A DNA stretch of 64,000 nucleotides from NCBI GenBank assembly GCA_902705865.1, contig CACSIO010000003.1, positions 62,001-126,000 on the forward strand, in the 5' to 3' direction. The DNA comes from BD1-7 clade bacterium (GTDB lineage: Bacteria; Pseudomonadota; Gammaproteobacteria; Pseudomonadales; DT-91). The translations under genes and the position numbers were made by a program. This document shows positions 8,967 through 17,616 of the stretch, piece by piece; the first letter of the stretch is position 1; every line of letters begins with the position of its first letter. The notes under the pieces are model-generated. The model saw only the letters and a program-made list of their open reading frames with translations. It did no database searches and was not told where the DNA came from.

Positions 8967-10013
8967 ATGGAATTGCTTGAAATTCTTGCCAAGCCCGTAT
9001 CCGAGGCTGAGCCCTGTGGGCCATTTATCGACGATGTTGATGATCTGGAGTCTGAGTTCATCGCGTTGGAAACCGCGTGTCGCGGAAAAGAAGAAAAGTT
9101 TCTTGATGAAGAAAACGCGATTGACGGTGAATCGGCGGATTGGAAAACGGTTGCGTCCCGCGCCGAGCTATTAGCCGAAAAGACTCGTGACGTACGCGTT
9201 CTCGTTATCATCGCTAAATCCTATCTTAATACCGGTGGCCTTGAGGGCTTCTCTCTAGCTGTTTCAGCTTTAAGACAAACGTTATCCGGGTTCTGGAGCC
9301 ACGTACATCCTGTACTTGATGACGTATCTGACGAAAACCCTTGGCGAATTATGTGCCTCAGTGAGCTTGGTGGCGACGAGGTTGTTCAAGAGCTAACGCA
9401 TCTAAATCTGGTTTCATCTCGACTCGCTGGAAGCTTCTGTTTGCGCGATATCCGTTTAGCCAAAGGGCAGGTTGTGCCAATCGATGATGGTGTCGAAGTC
9501 CCTGATCAAAACATTATTTCGGCAGCGTTTGCTGAATCTGAGAGCCATGTTATCGAGGCAGATATGCGTGCTGTCGATAGCTTGCTTGAGTCGCTGGACG
9601 CGATTGAGATGCTTATTCGAGAAAATGAATCTGCCTGTTCACCGCCACAATGGAAGTCCCTTAAAGACTGTGTGTTGAGCATCAAGCAAGTCTATCAAGA
9701 GTTTGCCAGTGTGCTGTTTGCTGTGGATGAGGCAGCTACTGGTGACGAGAGCGGTGAATCTGTTCAAGCAAGTAGCGCAAGGGTTCCGGTTGCAGCTCTG
9801 GATTCGATCAATAGTCGGGCGGATGTCATCAAAGCCCTTGAGAAAATCAATGAATACTATTCAAAACATGAGCCATCAAGCCCACTGCCGTTATTGATTA
9901 GCCGCGCGAAGCGACTGGTTTCGATGGATTTTATGGCTATTCTCCGCGACATTTCTCCTGACGGTGTTTCACAAGCGGAATTACTAGCAGGAGTCACAGA
10001 TGATGATGAGTAA
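8967..10013 (+). CDS. tssA: TssA (ImpA-type), T6SS assembly protein
   Basis: This 348-residue protein has the ImpA N-terminal domain, with PCGPFIDD near residue 17 and ADWKTVASRAELLAEKTRDVRV at about 54-75. It also has a short C-terminal region of the TssA1 type; the length is close to Pseudomonas aeruginosa TssA1. TssA links the baseplate to sheath and tube growth. It is the first gene of the rightward T6SS operon, and its start lies directly after the repeated operator half-site at 8954-8964. The only nearby purine-rich sequence is ACGGAAC, so translation initiation may be weak or occluded when that site is bound. A 216-base gap without a recognisable gene separates it from tssB. Confidence 0.92.
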   Translation: MELLEILAKPVSEAEPCGPFIDDVDDLESEFIALETACRGKEEKFLDEENAIDGESADWKTVASRAELLAEKTRDVRVLVIIAKSYLNTGGLEGFSLAVSALRQTLSGFWSHVHPVLDDVSDENPWRIMCLSELGGDEVVQELTHLNLVSSRLAGSFCLRDIRLAKGQVVPIDDGVEVPDQNIISAAFAESESHVIEADMRAVDSLLESLDAIEMLIRENESACSPPQWKSLKDCVLSIKQVYQEFASVLFAVDEAATGDESGESVQASSARVPVAALDSINSRADVIKALEKINEYYSKHEPSSPLPLLISRAKRLVSMDFMAILRDISPDGVSQAELLAGVTDDDE

Positions 10014-10229
10014 ACCTGCCTTGGCTTACCCGATTGTATCGGTACGGTTTGTCTGTTATTCGACTAGATCATCATCTTTTGCGGCTGAGCATGTACTCAC
10101 AGAATTTTAAATTGTTGATCTGATCGATCGGCAATATTGCGACTTTCGGCTGTTCGCCTATTAGTCGACTGAAAAGGATATTTAAACGCCAGGCATCTGA
10201 AGCCTGCATAACAACGAAAAGGAAAGACA

Positions 10230-10733
10230 GTGAGTAGTCAAAAGTTCATTGCCCAAAATCGTGCCCCACGCGTTCAGATTGAATACGATGTTGAACTCTA
10301 CGGTGCTGAGAAAAAAGTTCAGGTTCCCTTCGTTATGGGTGTCATGTCAGATTTGTCTGGCGCCTCTAAAGATGAGTTACCTGGTATTCATGAACGCGAA
10401 TTTGCAGAAATCGATGCTGAGAATTTTGACGATCGATTAAAGTCCATGAAGCCATCAATCAAGTTCAACATTCCTAACGTGTTGACTGAAGAGGGTGGTA
10501 ATTTGCCGGTTGATATTACTTTCGAAAGTATGGATGACTTTTCGCCTGCTGCTGTTGCTAAGAAAGTTGCTGGTTTGGATAAGCTGCTTGAGGCTCGTAC
10601 TCAATTGGCCAATCTTGTGACATACATGGATGGCAAGGCCGGTGCTGAAGAGTTGATTACGCGCGTTTTAGGTGATTCTGCGTTACTTCAGTCCCTTGCA
10701 TCAGCCCCGAAAGCTGAAGAAGAGGAGGCTTAA
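10230..10733 (+). CDS. tssB: TssB (VipA), contractile sheath small subunit
   Basis: This 167-residue protein starts at a GTG preceded by AAAGGAAAG. The N-terminal QKFIAQNRAPRVQIEYDVE and the FVMGVMSDLSG motif are typical of VipA. With TssC it polymerises into the sheath whose contraction drives the Hcp-VgrG spike. The stop is one base before the tssC start, as expected for a 1:1 complex. The 216-base space from tssA may contain a second promoter, but no consensus was evident. Confidence 0.96.
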   Translation: MSSQKFIAQNRAPRVQIEYDVELYGAEKKVQVPFVMGVMSDLSGASKDELPGIHEREFAEIDAENFDDRLKSMKPSIKFNIPNVLTEEGGNLPVDITFESMDDFSPAAVAKKVAGLDKLLEARTQLANLVTYMDGKAGAEELITRVLGDSALLQSLASAPKAEEEEA

Positions 10734-10734
10734 C

Positions 10735-12225
10735 ATGTCAGACGTTGAAGCCACATTAGAAGCGCAGGGTACTGAAACTATCGCAGTCGATGATTTCTCT
10801 GCGTTGTTGCAGCAAGAATTCAAACCCAAGTCTGAAAGTGCCAAAGAAGAAATGGCCGCTGCGGTTCAGACTCTGGCCGATCAGGTACTGGCGAATGTCA
10901 GCCTGTCGCCGGAAGATGCAGTTGCAACAATCAAGCAACTGATAGCTGAAATCGATCAAAAGCTAACGGATCAGGTTAACCAAATTCTCCACCATGATGA
11001 TTTTCAAAAATTAGAAGGGTCGTGGCGTGGGTTGCATTATTTGGTAAATAACACTGACACGGACGAAATGCTAAAGATCCGTGTTATGAATGTTTCCAAA
11101 GATGACTTGCGCAAGAACTTGAAAAAGTTCAAAGGCTCTTCTTGGGATCAAAGCCCGCTATTTAAGCGTATCTATGAAGAAGAGTATGGTCAGCTTGGTG
11201 GTGAGCCCTATGGCTGCCTGGTTGGTGATTTTCACTTTGATCACAGCCCTAAAGATGTGGACATGCTTACCAGTATTGCGCAAGTCGCTGCTGCTTCACA
11301 TGCACCATTTATCTCAGGTGCGGGCTCATCGGTGATGGGTATGGACACGTGGTCTGAGCTTTCGAACCCTCGTGATCTAGCGAACGTATTTTCAACACCC
11401 GATTATGCGCCATGGCGTTCATTGCGTGAGTCTGACGATTCTCGCTATGTTGCATTAACCATGCCTCGCTTCCTTGGTCGCTTACCTTATGGCGCTGAAG
11501 GCGATCCGGTTGATGAGTTTGCCTTCGAAGAAGATTGCAATAACGGCAACACCGATAACTACTGCTGGGCAAACTCAGCGTTTGCAATGGCAACCAACAT
11601 CAATAAAGCATTTAAAGAATACGGTTGGTGTTCACGTATCCGTGGTGTTGAATCTGGTGGTGCCGTTGATGGACTTCCATGCCATACCTTCCCGTCTGAC
11701 GACGGCGGTGTTGACATGAAGTGCCCGACAGAAGTTGCTATCAGCGACCGCCGCGAAGCAGAGCTGAGCGCCAGCGGTTTCATGCCGTTGATCCATCGTA
11801 AGAATACTGATATGGCTGCTTTTATCGGTGCACAGTCGTTGCACCGCCCGGCTGAGTACGATGATCCAGATGCGTCTGCTAACGCAGCACTTGCTGCGCG
11901 TTTACCATATCTTTTCGCAAGCTGTCGTTTTGCGCATTACTTGAAGTGCATCGTTCGAGACAAAGTCGGTTCGTTCAAGGAGCGTGATGAGATGGAACGC
12001 TGGCTTCAGTCTTGGATTATGCAGTATGTCGATGGAAGCCCTGAAACTTCGTCGGAAGACACTAAAGCGAGAAAGCCGTTGGCTGATGCTCAGGTTGTCG
12101 TTGAAGAGGTAGAAGGCGCACCGGGCTACTATTCATCGAAGTTCTTTTTACGCCCTCATTATCAGCTAGAGGGTTTGACCGTATCGTTGAGATTGGTATC
12201 GAAGCTGCCTTCTGGAAAAGGGTAA
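10735..12225 (+). CDS. tssC: TssC (VipB), contractile sheath large subunit
   Basis: This 496-residue protein starts at the ATG at 10735, directly after the tssB stop and behind an AGAGGAGG ribosome binding site; the frame can be read further upstream only inside tssB. It carries typical VipB motifs such as LEGSWRGLHYLV, FKRIYEEEYGQLGG, PYGCLVGDF and FASCRFAHYLKCIVRDK. It forms the bulk of the sheath and is recycled by ClpV. No truncation or unusual feature was seen. Confidence 0.97.
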   Translation: MSDVEATLEAQGTETIAVDDFSALLQQEFKPKSESAKEEMAAAVQTLADQVLANVSLSPEDAVATIKQLIAEIDQKLTDQVNQILHHDDFQKLEGSWRGLHYLVNNTDTDEMLKIRVMNVSKDDLRKNLKKFKGSSWDQSPLFKRIYEEEYGQLGGEPYGCLVGDFHFDHSPKDVDMLTSIAQVAAASHAPFISGAGSSVMGMDTWSELSNPRDLANVFSTPDYAPWRSLRESDDSRYVALTMPRFLGRLPYGAEGDPVDEFAFEEDCNNGNTDNYCWANSAFAMATNINKAFKEYGWCSRIRGVESGGAVDGLPCHTFPSDDGGVDMKCPTEVAISDRREAELSASGFMPLIHRKNTDMAAFIGAQSLHRPAEYDDPDASANAALAARLPYLFASCRFAHYLKCIVRDKVGSFKERDEMERWLQSWIMQYVDGSPETSSEDTKARKPLADAQVVVEEVEGAPGYYSSKFFLRPHYQLEGLTVSLRLVSKLPSGKG

Positions 12226-12369
12226 AGGGGGAGACCATTCCAACTACCTGAGCCGGTATTTTCGGATGCCGGTTCTCATCGATAATTGGCGAAAGGTTTC
12301 AGGTAATCCTTCCGTTGATGCTGTAACAACGAATTGCCTGATTTAAGGAAATACACAAGGAGAAGTACG

Positions 12370-12852
12370 ATGGCAGTAGATATTTTTATCAAAATTGGAT
12401 CCATCAAGGGTGAATCTAAAGATTCAAAACACAAAGATGAGATTGATGTCTTGGCATGGAGCTGGGGCATGACTCAAAGCGGTACCATGCATTTGGGTGG
12501 TGGCGGTGGTTCTGGCCGTGTAAACGTTCAGGATCTGAATCTGACAAAATATGTTGATGCGTCTACCCCAGTTCTGATGAAGTTCTGTGCGACTGGTGAA
12601 CATATTGATGATATCACCCTGACTGTTCGTAAAGCCGGTAAAACCCAGCTTGAATACATCAAGATTCACCTGAAAAAAGCACTGGTAACCTCAGTACAAA
12701 CTGGTGGTTCTGGTGGTGAGGATCGTCTGACTGAAAACGTTACTCTGAACTTCGCTTCGTACGAAATTGAGTACACTCCTCAAGATGACAAAGGTGCCGG
12801 CGCTGCTGCAATTACCAGCGGTTACGACATCGAATCTAACAAAGAAGTTTAA
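12370..12852 (+). CDS. hcp: Hcp (TssD), T6SS inner-tube protein
   Basis: This 160-residue protein starts at the ATG at 12370 after AAGGAGAAG. The beginning DIFIKIGSIKGESKDSKH and WSWGMTQSG are characteristic of Hcp. It forms hexameric rings stacked into the tube and can also carry effectors in its lumen. The glycine-rich GGGGGSGRV loop is typical. The frame can be extended to 12334, but no initiation site supports this. It is well spaced from tssC (144 bases) and tagJ (158 bases), as is common for the most highly expressed gene of the operon. Confidence 0.97.
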   Translation: MAVDIFIKIGSIKGESKDSKHKDEIDVLAWSWGMTQSGTMHLGGGGGSGRVNVQDLNLTKYVDASTPVLMKFCATGEHIDDITLTVRKAGKTQLEYIKIHLKKALVTSVQTGGSGGEDRLTENVTLNFASYEIEYTPQDDKGAGAAAITSGYDIESNKEV

Positions 12853-13010
12853 TTGTAAACTTACTTTGGTAGTTATTTATGCTGGGCAGTGCAGTCGCAT
12901 TATCGATAGATATTTATATGGGTGGTGTGCGCTGTCCGGCGTATCGCCAATGATCTCTTTGAATAAGAAAAAACTGAGACATTGGAATAACAGGGAAAGG
13001 AACATTTTTA

Positions 13011-13883
13011 ATGCAGGCTAAAGATCATATTCGTGAAGCTAGGCTGGATGAAGCATTGTCGGAATTGATGCAGGGAGTTCGTGAAGATCCTGCAGATTCG
13101 TCAAAACGCGTGTATTTATTCCAGCTATTTGCTGTTATGGGTGATTTTCAGCGTGCATTGAATCAGCTAAATGTGCTTGGTGAAATGGATGCCAAAACAT
13201 TGATGATGGTGCAGACGTATAGGCAACTCATTCAATGTGAACAGTTTCGGGAGCACGTGTTTGCCGGGAATTCATCACCTTTGGTATTTGGTGATCCTGA
13301 GCCTTCAGTTGCGTTGATGCTTGAAGCGCTGAAATTGTCTGCGGCTGGCGAGCACGAACATGCTGCTGCACTAAGAGCCGAGGCGTTTATCGATATTCGC
13401 GCCGCTGCAGGAAACGTTAGTATTGATGGTGCAGAGTCTTTCGAGTGGATAGCTGATGCTGATAGCCGTATTGGCCCGTTTGTTGAAGCCTATATCGATG
13501 GCAAGTATTTTTGGGTGCCTTTTACATGTATCCGTAGCATCGAGATTCATGAGCCGGAAGACCTCCGTGATCTGGTTTGGGCACCGTGCGAATTTACTTG
13601 GCAGAACGGCGGTAGCGTTGTTGGGTTTATCCCGAGTCGTTACCCCATTGAACGAGGCTCGCAATGCCGTAATGAGGTTTTACTCAGTCGTTTAACCAAC
13701 TGGAAGCAACTGTCGAGTGAAGAATATGCAGGCAGCGGGCAACGAATTTGGGCGACGAATGCTGGTGACTATCCGATTCTTTCTTGTCGGACAATTAGCT
13801 TTGACGCTGACCCAACCGCGCCGACTGAAGTTAATGACGCCGAGACCGAGGCAGACCATTCTGAATTTCATACGGTTGCCTGA
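13011..13883 (+). CDS. tagJ: TagJ (ImpE/SciE family) T6SS accessory protein
   Basis: This 290-residue protein begins with a TPR-like helical region of about 100 residues (LDEALSELMQGVREDPADSS). A conserved beta-rich ImpE domain follows, including DSRIGPFVEAYIDGKYFWVPF at about 150-170. In P. aeruginosa, TagJ binds the sheath protein TssB and is thought to modulate ClpV-driven disassembly. The ATG follows AAAGGAAC at good spacing. It ends ten bases before tssE, the usual gene order. Confidence 0.9.
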   Translation: MQAKDHIREARLDEALSELMQGVREDPADSSKRVYLFQLFAVMGDFQRALNQLNVLGEMDAKTLMMVQTYRQLIQCEQFREHVFAGNSSPLVFGDPEPSVALMLEALKLSAAGEHEHAAALRAEAFIDIRAAAGNVSIDGAESFEWIADADSRIGPFVEAYIDGKYFWVPFTCIRSIEIHEPEDLRDLVWAPCEFTWQNGGSVVGFIPSRYPIERGSQCRNEVLLSRLTNWKQLSSEEYAGSGQRIWATNAGDYPILSCRTISFDADPTAPTEVNDAETEADHSEFHTVA

Positions 13884-13893
13884 ATAGACGGCT

Positions 13894-14385
13894 ATGGCAG
13901 AGTTAACGAATCAGGAAAATCTTCAGCCATCATTGCTTGATCGGTTGCTCGATGATGAGCCAGAGACGAAAACGGAAAGTCGTGAAAAACGCGTCTTGAA
14001 TATTCGTCGGTTGAAAGAAGTTGTTGTGCGTGATCTGGCAGATCTATTGAATGCGCTTCATCTAGAGGCAACGGAAGATATCGAGAACTACGACTACGTT
14101 AAGCAGTCGGTAGTGAATTACGGGGTTCCCGGTTTGACGGGTTTTTCGATCCACAATCTCGATGCCTATGTGGTTGAAAAAAAGCTGCGCGAGGCGATCT
14201 GTCATTTCGAACCGAGGATACTTCGAGATTCCTTGATAGTGCGAATCATTAAAGAAGAAGACAAGATGAGCAATCGATCGTTGACGTTTCAGATTGAAGG
14301 ACAAGTCTGGTCTATGCCGGTACCTATCGCATTATTATTGCGAACGGAAGTTGACCTTGAAACCGGTGCTGTTCAAGTTAAGTAG
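13894..14385 (+). CDS. tssE: TssE, gp25-like T6SS baseplate protein
   Basis: This 163-residue protein has the N-terminal PSLLDRLLDDEP motif and a gp25-like core (residues about 35-150). The core includes VVNYGVPGLTGFSI and EAICHFEPRI, the expected TssE landmarks. It sits at the start of the sheath in the baseplate wedge. The ATG is ten bases after tagJ, with only a weak Shine-Dalgarno sequence, suggesting translational coupling. Confidence 0.93.
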   Translation: MAELTNQENLQPSLLDRLLDDEPETKTESREKRVLNIRRLKEVVVRDLADLLNALHLEATEDIENYDYVKQSVVNYGVPGLTGFSIHNLDAYVVEKKLREAICHFEPRILRDSLIVRIIKEEDKMSNRSLTFQIEGQVWSMPVPIALLLRTEVDLETGAVQVK

Positions 14386-14448
14386 GCAATTGTATATCGC
14401 TCTATCGGGTCTGTTGATCGTGTTTGAGCTTAAGGATGTTAGATCTTC

Positions 14449-16338
14449 GTGGAACAGGAATTCTTAGACTACTACAACCAGGAACTTCGTCATGTGCGTG
14501 AAACCGCTGGCGAATTCGGAAAAGCCTTCCCTAAAATTGCCGGACGTCTCGGTATGGAAACGCTGGAGGTCTCCGACCCTTATGTAGAGCGGTTGTTAGA
14601 AGCGTTTGCGTTCATGGCTGCTCGGGTGCAGATGAAGCTGGACGCCAAACATCCAGAATTCACCCAGCAGCTGATGGATATGGTTTATCCTCAGTATCAA
14701 TCGCAAATCCCTTCGATGGTTATTTCTCGATTTAGCCCGACAGCGCAGGAAGGGTCGTTAGCCAGTGGTTTTCGTGTCAATCGTGATACGGCGTTGTGGA
14801 GTGATGCGTCAGTAACAACCCGTCGTACCGCTTGCCAGTTCAAAACCACACAGGATCTCACGTTATGGCCATTGGAAATGTTGGATGCGCGCTACTTTTC
14901 CAGTGATTCTGCTTTATCAGTCGCACAGTGGCCGTGCTCTGAAGGCGTGCGTGCCGGAATTCGGTTAACGCTGAAAGTCGAAGATGGTTTGAATATCCAT
15001 CAGTTGCCGATGAATCAGCTGCGCTTTTACCTGTCGGGTGAAGGCGAACTGCCAATGAAAATCTATGAGCAGATCTTTGCTAATGGCACGGGCTTTATGA
15101 TTCGCGCCAGAGACGAGAAGGGTAATCCGAAAGGGGAGCCAGTGCGTTTCGGCTCAGATGCGATCGCGCCCGTTGGTTTTGATGACGAAGAAGCGGCGTT
15201 GCCTTATCCAACGCGCAGTTTTCAGGGATATCGGTTGTTGCAAGAATACTTTGCGTTTCCTGAAAAGTTTATGTTTTTTGAGCTCACCGGAATGGCTGAA
15301 ACATTGGCTGGTTTCGATACAACAGAAGTCGATATTTTGATTACGCTTGATCGCAGTATCAGCGATCTGACCTCTGCAATCGTGACTGAGAATTTTGTAT
15401 TGAACTGTGTGCCTGCGATTAATCTATTTTCCAAACGCAGCGAACGTGTTCGGCTTGAGGCCGGTCAGCACCGCTATCATGTGAGTGCCGATCGAACGCG
15501 ACCTTTAGACTATGAAATCTATCGTCTCGAATCGGTACAGGGCTTTAGTGGAAGCAGTGAACCAGACCAAACGTTTTTACCATTTTACGGTAATCACGAT
15601 CATGCCAGCAATAACATCCATGCAAGTTTTTATACAGCGGTGCGCAAGCCGCGCGAAATGTCATCGTTGCAACAGAAAAACGGGCCGCGATCCAGTTATC
15701 TGGGTAGTGAAATGTTTTTGTCGATTGTTGATGGACGAAATGCTCCCTATCCGACTGATCTCAAGCAGTTAGGGTTAGATTTTCTCTGCACCAACCGTGA
15801 TTTGCCCTTATTAATGCCCGTTGGCTATGGGCATACCGATTTTACTCTTGAAAGTGGCGCTCCGGTTGATTCAATCCACATTGTTACCGGCCCATCCAAA
15901 CCGCTGCCGGCGAAATCACCGTCTGAAACCAGCTGGCAGTTTCTGAATCATTTGTCATTGAATTATTTATCCCTCAATAATCAAGAACACCATCATGATG
16001 CTGTTGCGATTCGAGAGATGTTGCGTCTGTATGCGGATATGCAAGATGCCAGAATCGAGAAGCAAGTGGAGGCAGTTCGTAAAATTAAGTGCGAACCGGT
16101 CGTACGCCAAATGCCCGTAAAAGGCGCTGTCGCTTATGGTCGAGGGATAGGCGTAGCACTGGAATGTGATGAAGCCGGTTTTGAGGGGCGGGGTGTTTTT
16201 CTCTTTGGCGCAGTGATGGAGCGCTTTTTTGCGAAGTATGCGTCTATTAATAGTTTTTGCGAATTTACCCTGAAATCTACCAAGCGAGGTGAGGTCAACA
16301 CATGGGCGGCGCGCTGCGGCAACCAGCAAATACTCTGA
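14449..16338 (+). CDS. tssF: TssF, T6SS baseplate protein
   Basis: This 629-residue protein starts at a GTG at 14449. The first residues, EFLDYYNQELRHVRETAGEF, are the TssF signature, followed by FPKIAGRLG and DPYVERLLEAFAFMAARVQ. TssF forms the wedge with TssG and TssE and docks on TssK. The 3' end overlaps tssG by 37 bases, a common sign of translational coupling between these partners. Confidence 0.95.
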   Translation: MEQEFLDYYNQELRHVRETAGEFGKAFPKIAGRLGMETLEVSDPYVERLLEAFAFMAARVQMKLDAKHPEFTQQLMDMVYPQYQSQIPSMVISRFSPTAQEGSLASGFRVNRDTALWSDASVTTRRTACQFKTTQDLTLWPLEMLDARYFSSDSALSVAQWPCSEGVRAGIRLTLKVEDGLNIHQLPMNQLRFYLSGEGELPMKIYEQIFANGTGFMIRARDEKGNPKGEPVRFGSDAIAPVGFDDEEAALPYPTRSFQGYRLLQEYFAFPEKFMFFELTGMAETLAGFDTTEVDILITLDRSISDLTSAIVTENFVLNCVPAINLFSKRSERVRLEAGQHRYHVSADRTRPLDYEIYRLESVQGFSGSSEPDQTFLPFYGNHDHASNNIHASFYTAVRKPREMSSLQQKNGPRSSYLGSEMFLSIVDGRNAPYPTDLKQLGLDFLCTNRDLPLLMPVGYGHTDFTLESGAPVDSIHIVTGPSKPLPAKSPSETSWQFLNHLSLNYLSLNNQEHHHDAVAIREMLRLYADMQDARIEKQVEAVRKIKCEPVVRQMPVKGAVAYGRGIGVALECDEAGFEGRGVFLFGAVMERFFAKYASINSFCEFTLKSTKRGEVNTWAARCGNQQIL

Positions 16339-17438
16339 ACTGGTTCAGCGCTGTCAGTGCTGAGCCGTTTCGGTATGACATGTTTACTGTGTTGCGATTT
16401 GTTGACGCATGGCACGGCGGTAGTCCGCGTATTGGCGAAGCAATAAAGGCCGCGGATGAAGTTATCGTGTTGCGTCAGGATCCGTCTTTGGCGTTTGCGC
16501 CAACAACGCTGAGTCAGTTCCATCCAGCCAAAACACAGCAACTATCTGAAACCAAGGCCTACGATCAGGCGTTAGAAAAACACCAGATGCATAATTGGTT
16601 TTTCGGTATCTTCGGGCCGAATAATCCAATGCCTCTGCATATTACAGAAACAGCGTATTCACGTGTTCATAACTTCGGTGATGAGGCGCTGGCGCGTTTC
16701 GCAGATGTTTTTCATCATCGAATGATCAGCCTTTTCTATCGTGCTGATGCGAACGCTGAACCAACTGCGGAGATGGACAGGCCAGCAGATAATCGCTTTG
16801 ATCTGTATTGCGGCGCTTTAGCCGGATTATCGGTAAAACAGCATGAAAACGAGGCTGGCCTTCATGATGCTTACGCACAGCGCCGGGAATGGAACCGTTT
16901 GTTTTATTCGGGTTTATTGTCTGTATCGCACAGACCCGCCGACGGTCTGCGTAGTTTATTGACAGATCACTTGAAAATGCCGGTATCCATATCGCACTTT
17001 ACCGGCGGTTGGTTACCTTTGCGCAAGCAGGATCAACTGCGACTAAGAGCAGATAACCACTTCCAACTTGGCTTGAATACCAGTCTTGGCGCTAATGTTT
17101 TTGATGTGCAGCATCGATTTACCTTGCAGCTCGGACCCATGCCAGCATCGGCGTTTGAACATCTATTGCCGCATACACGTGCGTTTTCCAGCTTGAAGGA
17201 GTTGATTCGTCTCTATTGCGGCGACGAATATAACTGGGATGTTGAATTGTTGATCGAATCTGATCAAATTCAGCCAAATCAATTGGGGAGTAATTGCCAG
17301 TTAGGGTGGACCTTTTGGGCGGGTACAGCAAAGTCTGATGTTCCGCAGGGAAGAAATCCTGCCAGCCAACGACCTGATTACAACGAAGACGATATCGTTA
17401 GAGTTCGGTTAAACAATGTCGGGATACCGATTGGCTAG
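16302..17438 (+). CDS. tssG: TssG, T6SS baseplate protein
   Basis: This 378-residue protein starts at the ATG at 16302, behind GAGGTGAGG inside the end of tssF. Family features include the N-terminal EPFRYDMFTVLRFVDA and the central HRMISLFYRA segment (about residues 141-150). It is the scaffold of the baseplate wedge together with TssF. It is followed by 178 non-coding bases before clpV. Length and position are normal. Confidence 0.93.
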   Translation: MGGALRQPANTLNWFSAVSAEPFRYDMFTVLRFVDAWHGGSPRIGEAIKAADEVIVLRQDPSLAFAPTTLSQFHPAKTQQLSETKAYDQALEKHQMHNWFFGIFGPNNPMPLHITETAYSRVHNFGDEALARFADVFHHRMISLFYRADANAEPTAEMDRPADNRFDLYCGALAGLSVKQHENEAGLHDAYAQRREWNRLFYSGLLSVSHRPADGLRSLLTDHLKMPVSISHFTGGWLPLRKQDQLRLRADNHFQLGLNTSLGANVFDVQHRFTLQLGPMPASAFEHLLPHTRAFSSLKELIRLYCGDEYNWDVELLIESDQIQPNQLGSNCQLGWTFWAGTAKSDVPQGRNPASQRPDYNEDDIVRVRLNNVGIPIG

Positions 17439-17616
17439 CTAGAATCAGGCTTGGTTTTTATGGTTGAGCTATTTGATAGCCAGCGCATCAAATTGGCGAT
17501 GTATTGCTTAGGCGACGGCTTTTAAATTTGAATACAGAACACATCGTTATTTAGACATCCGGTAGTGTGTTATCGAACGTACTGCCGAATAAAGGACAAA
17601 TATTAAGGGAATAATC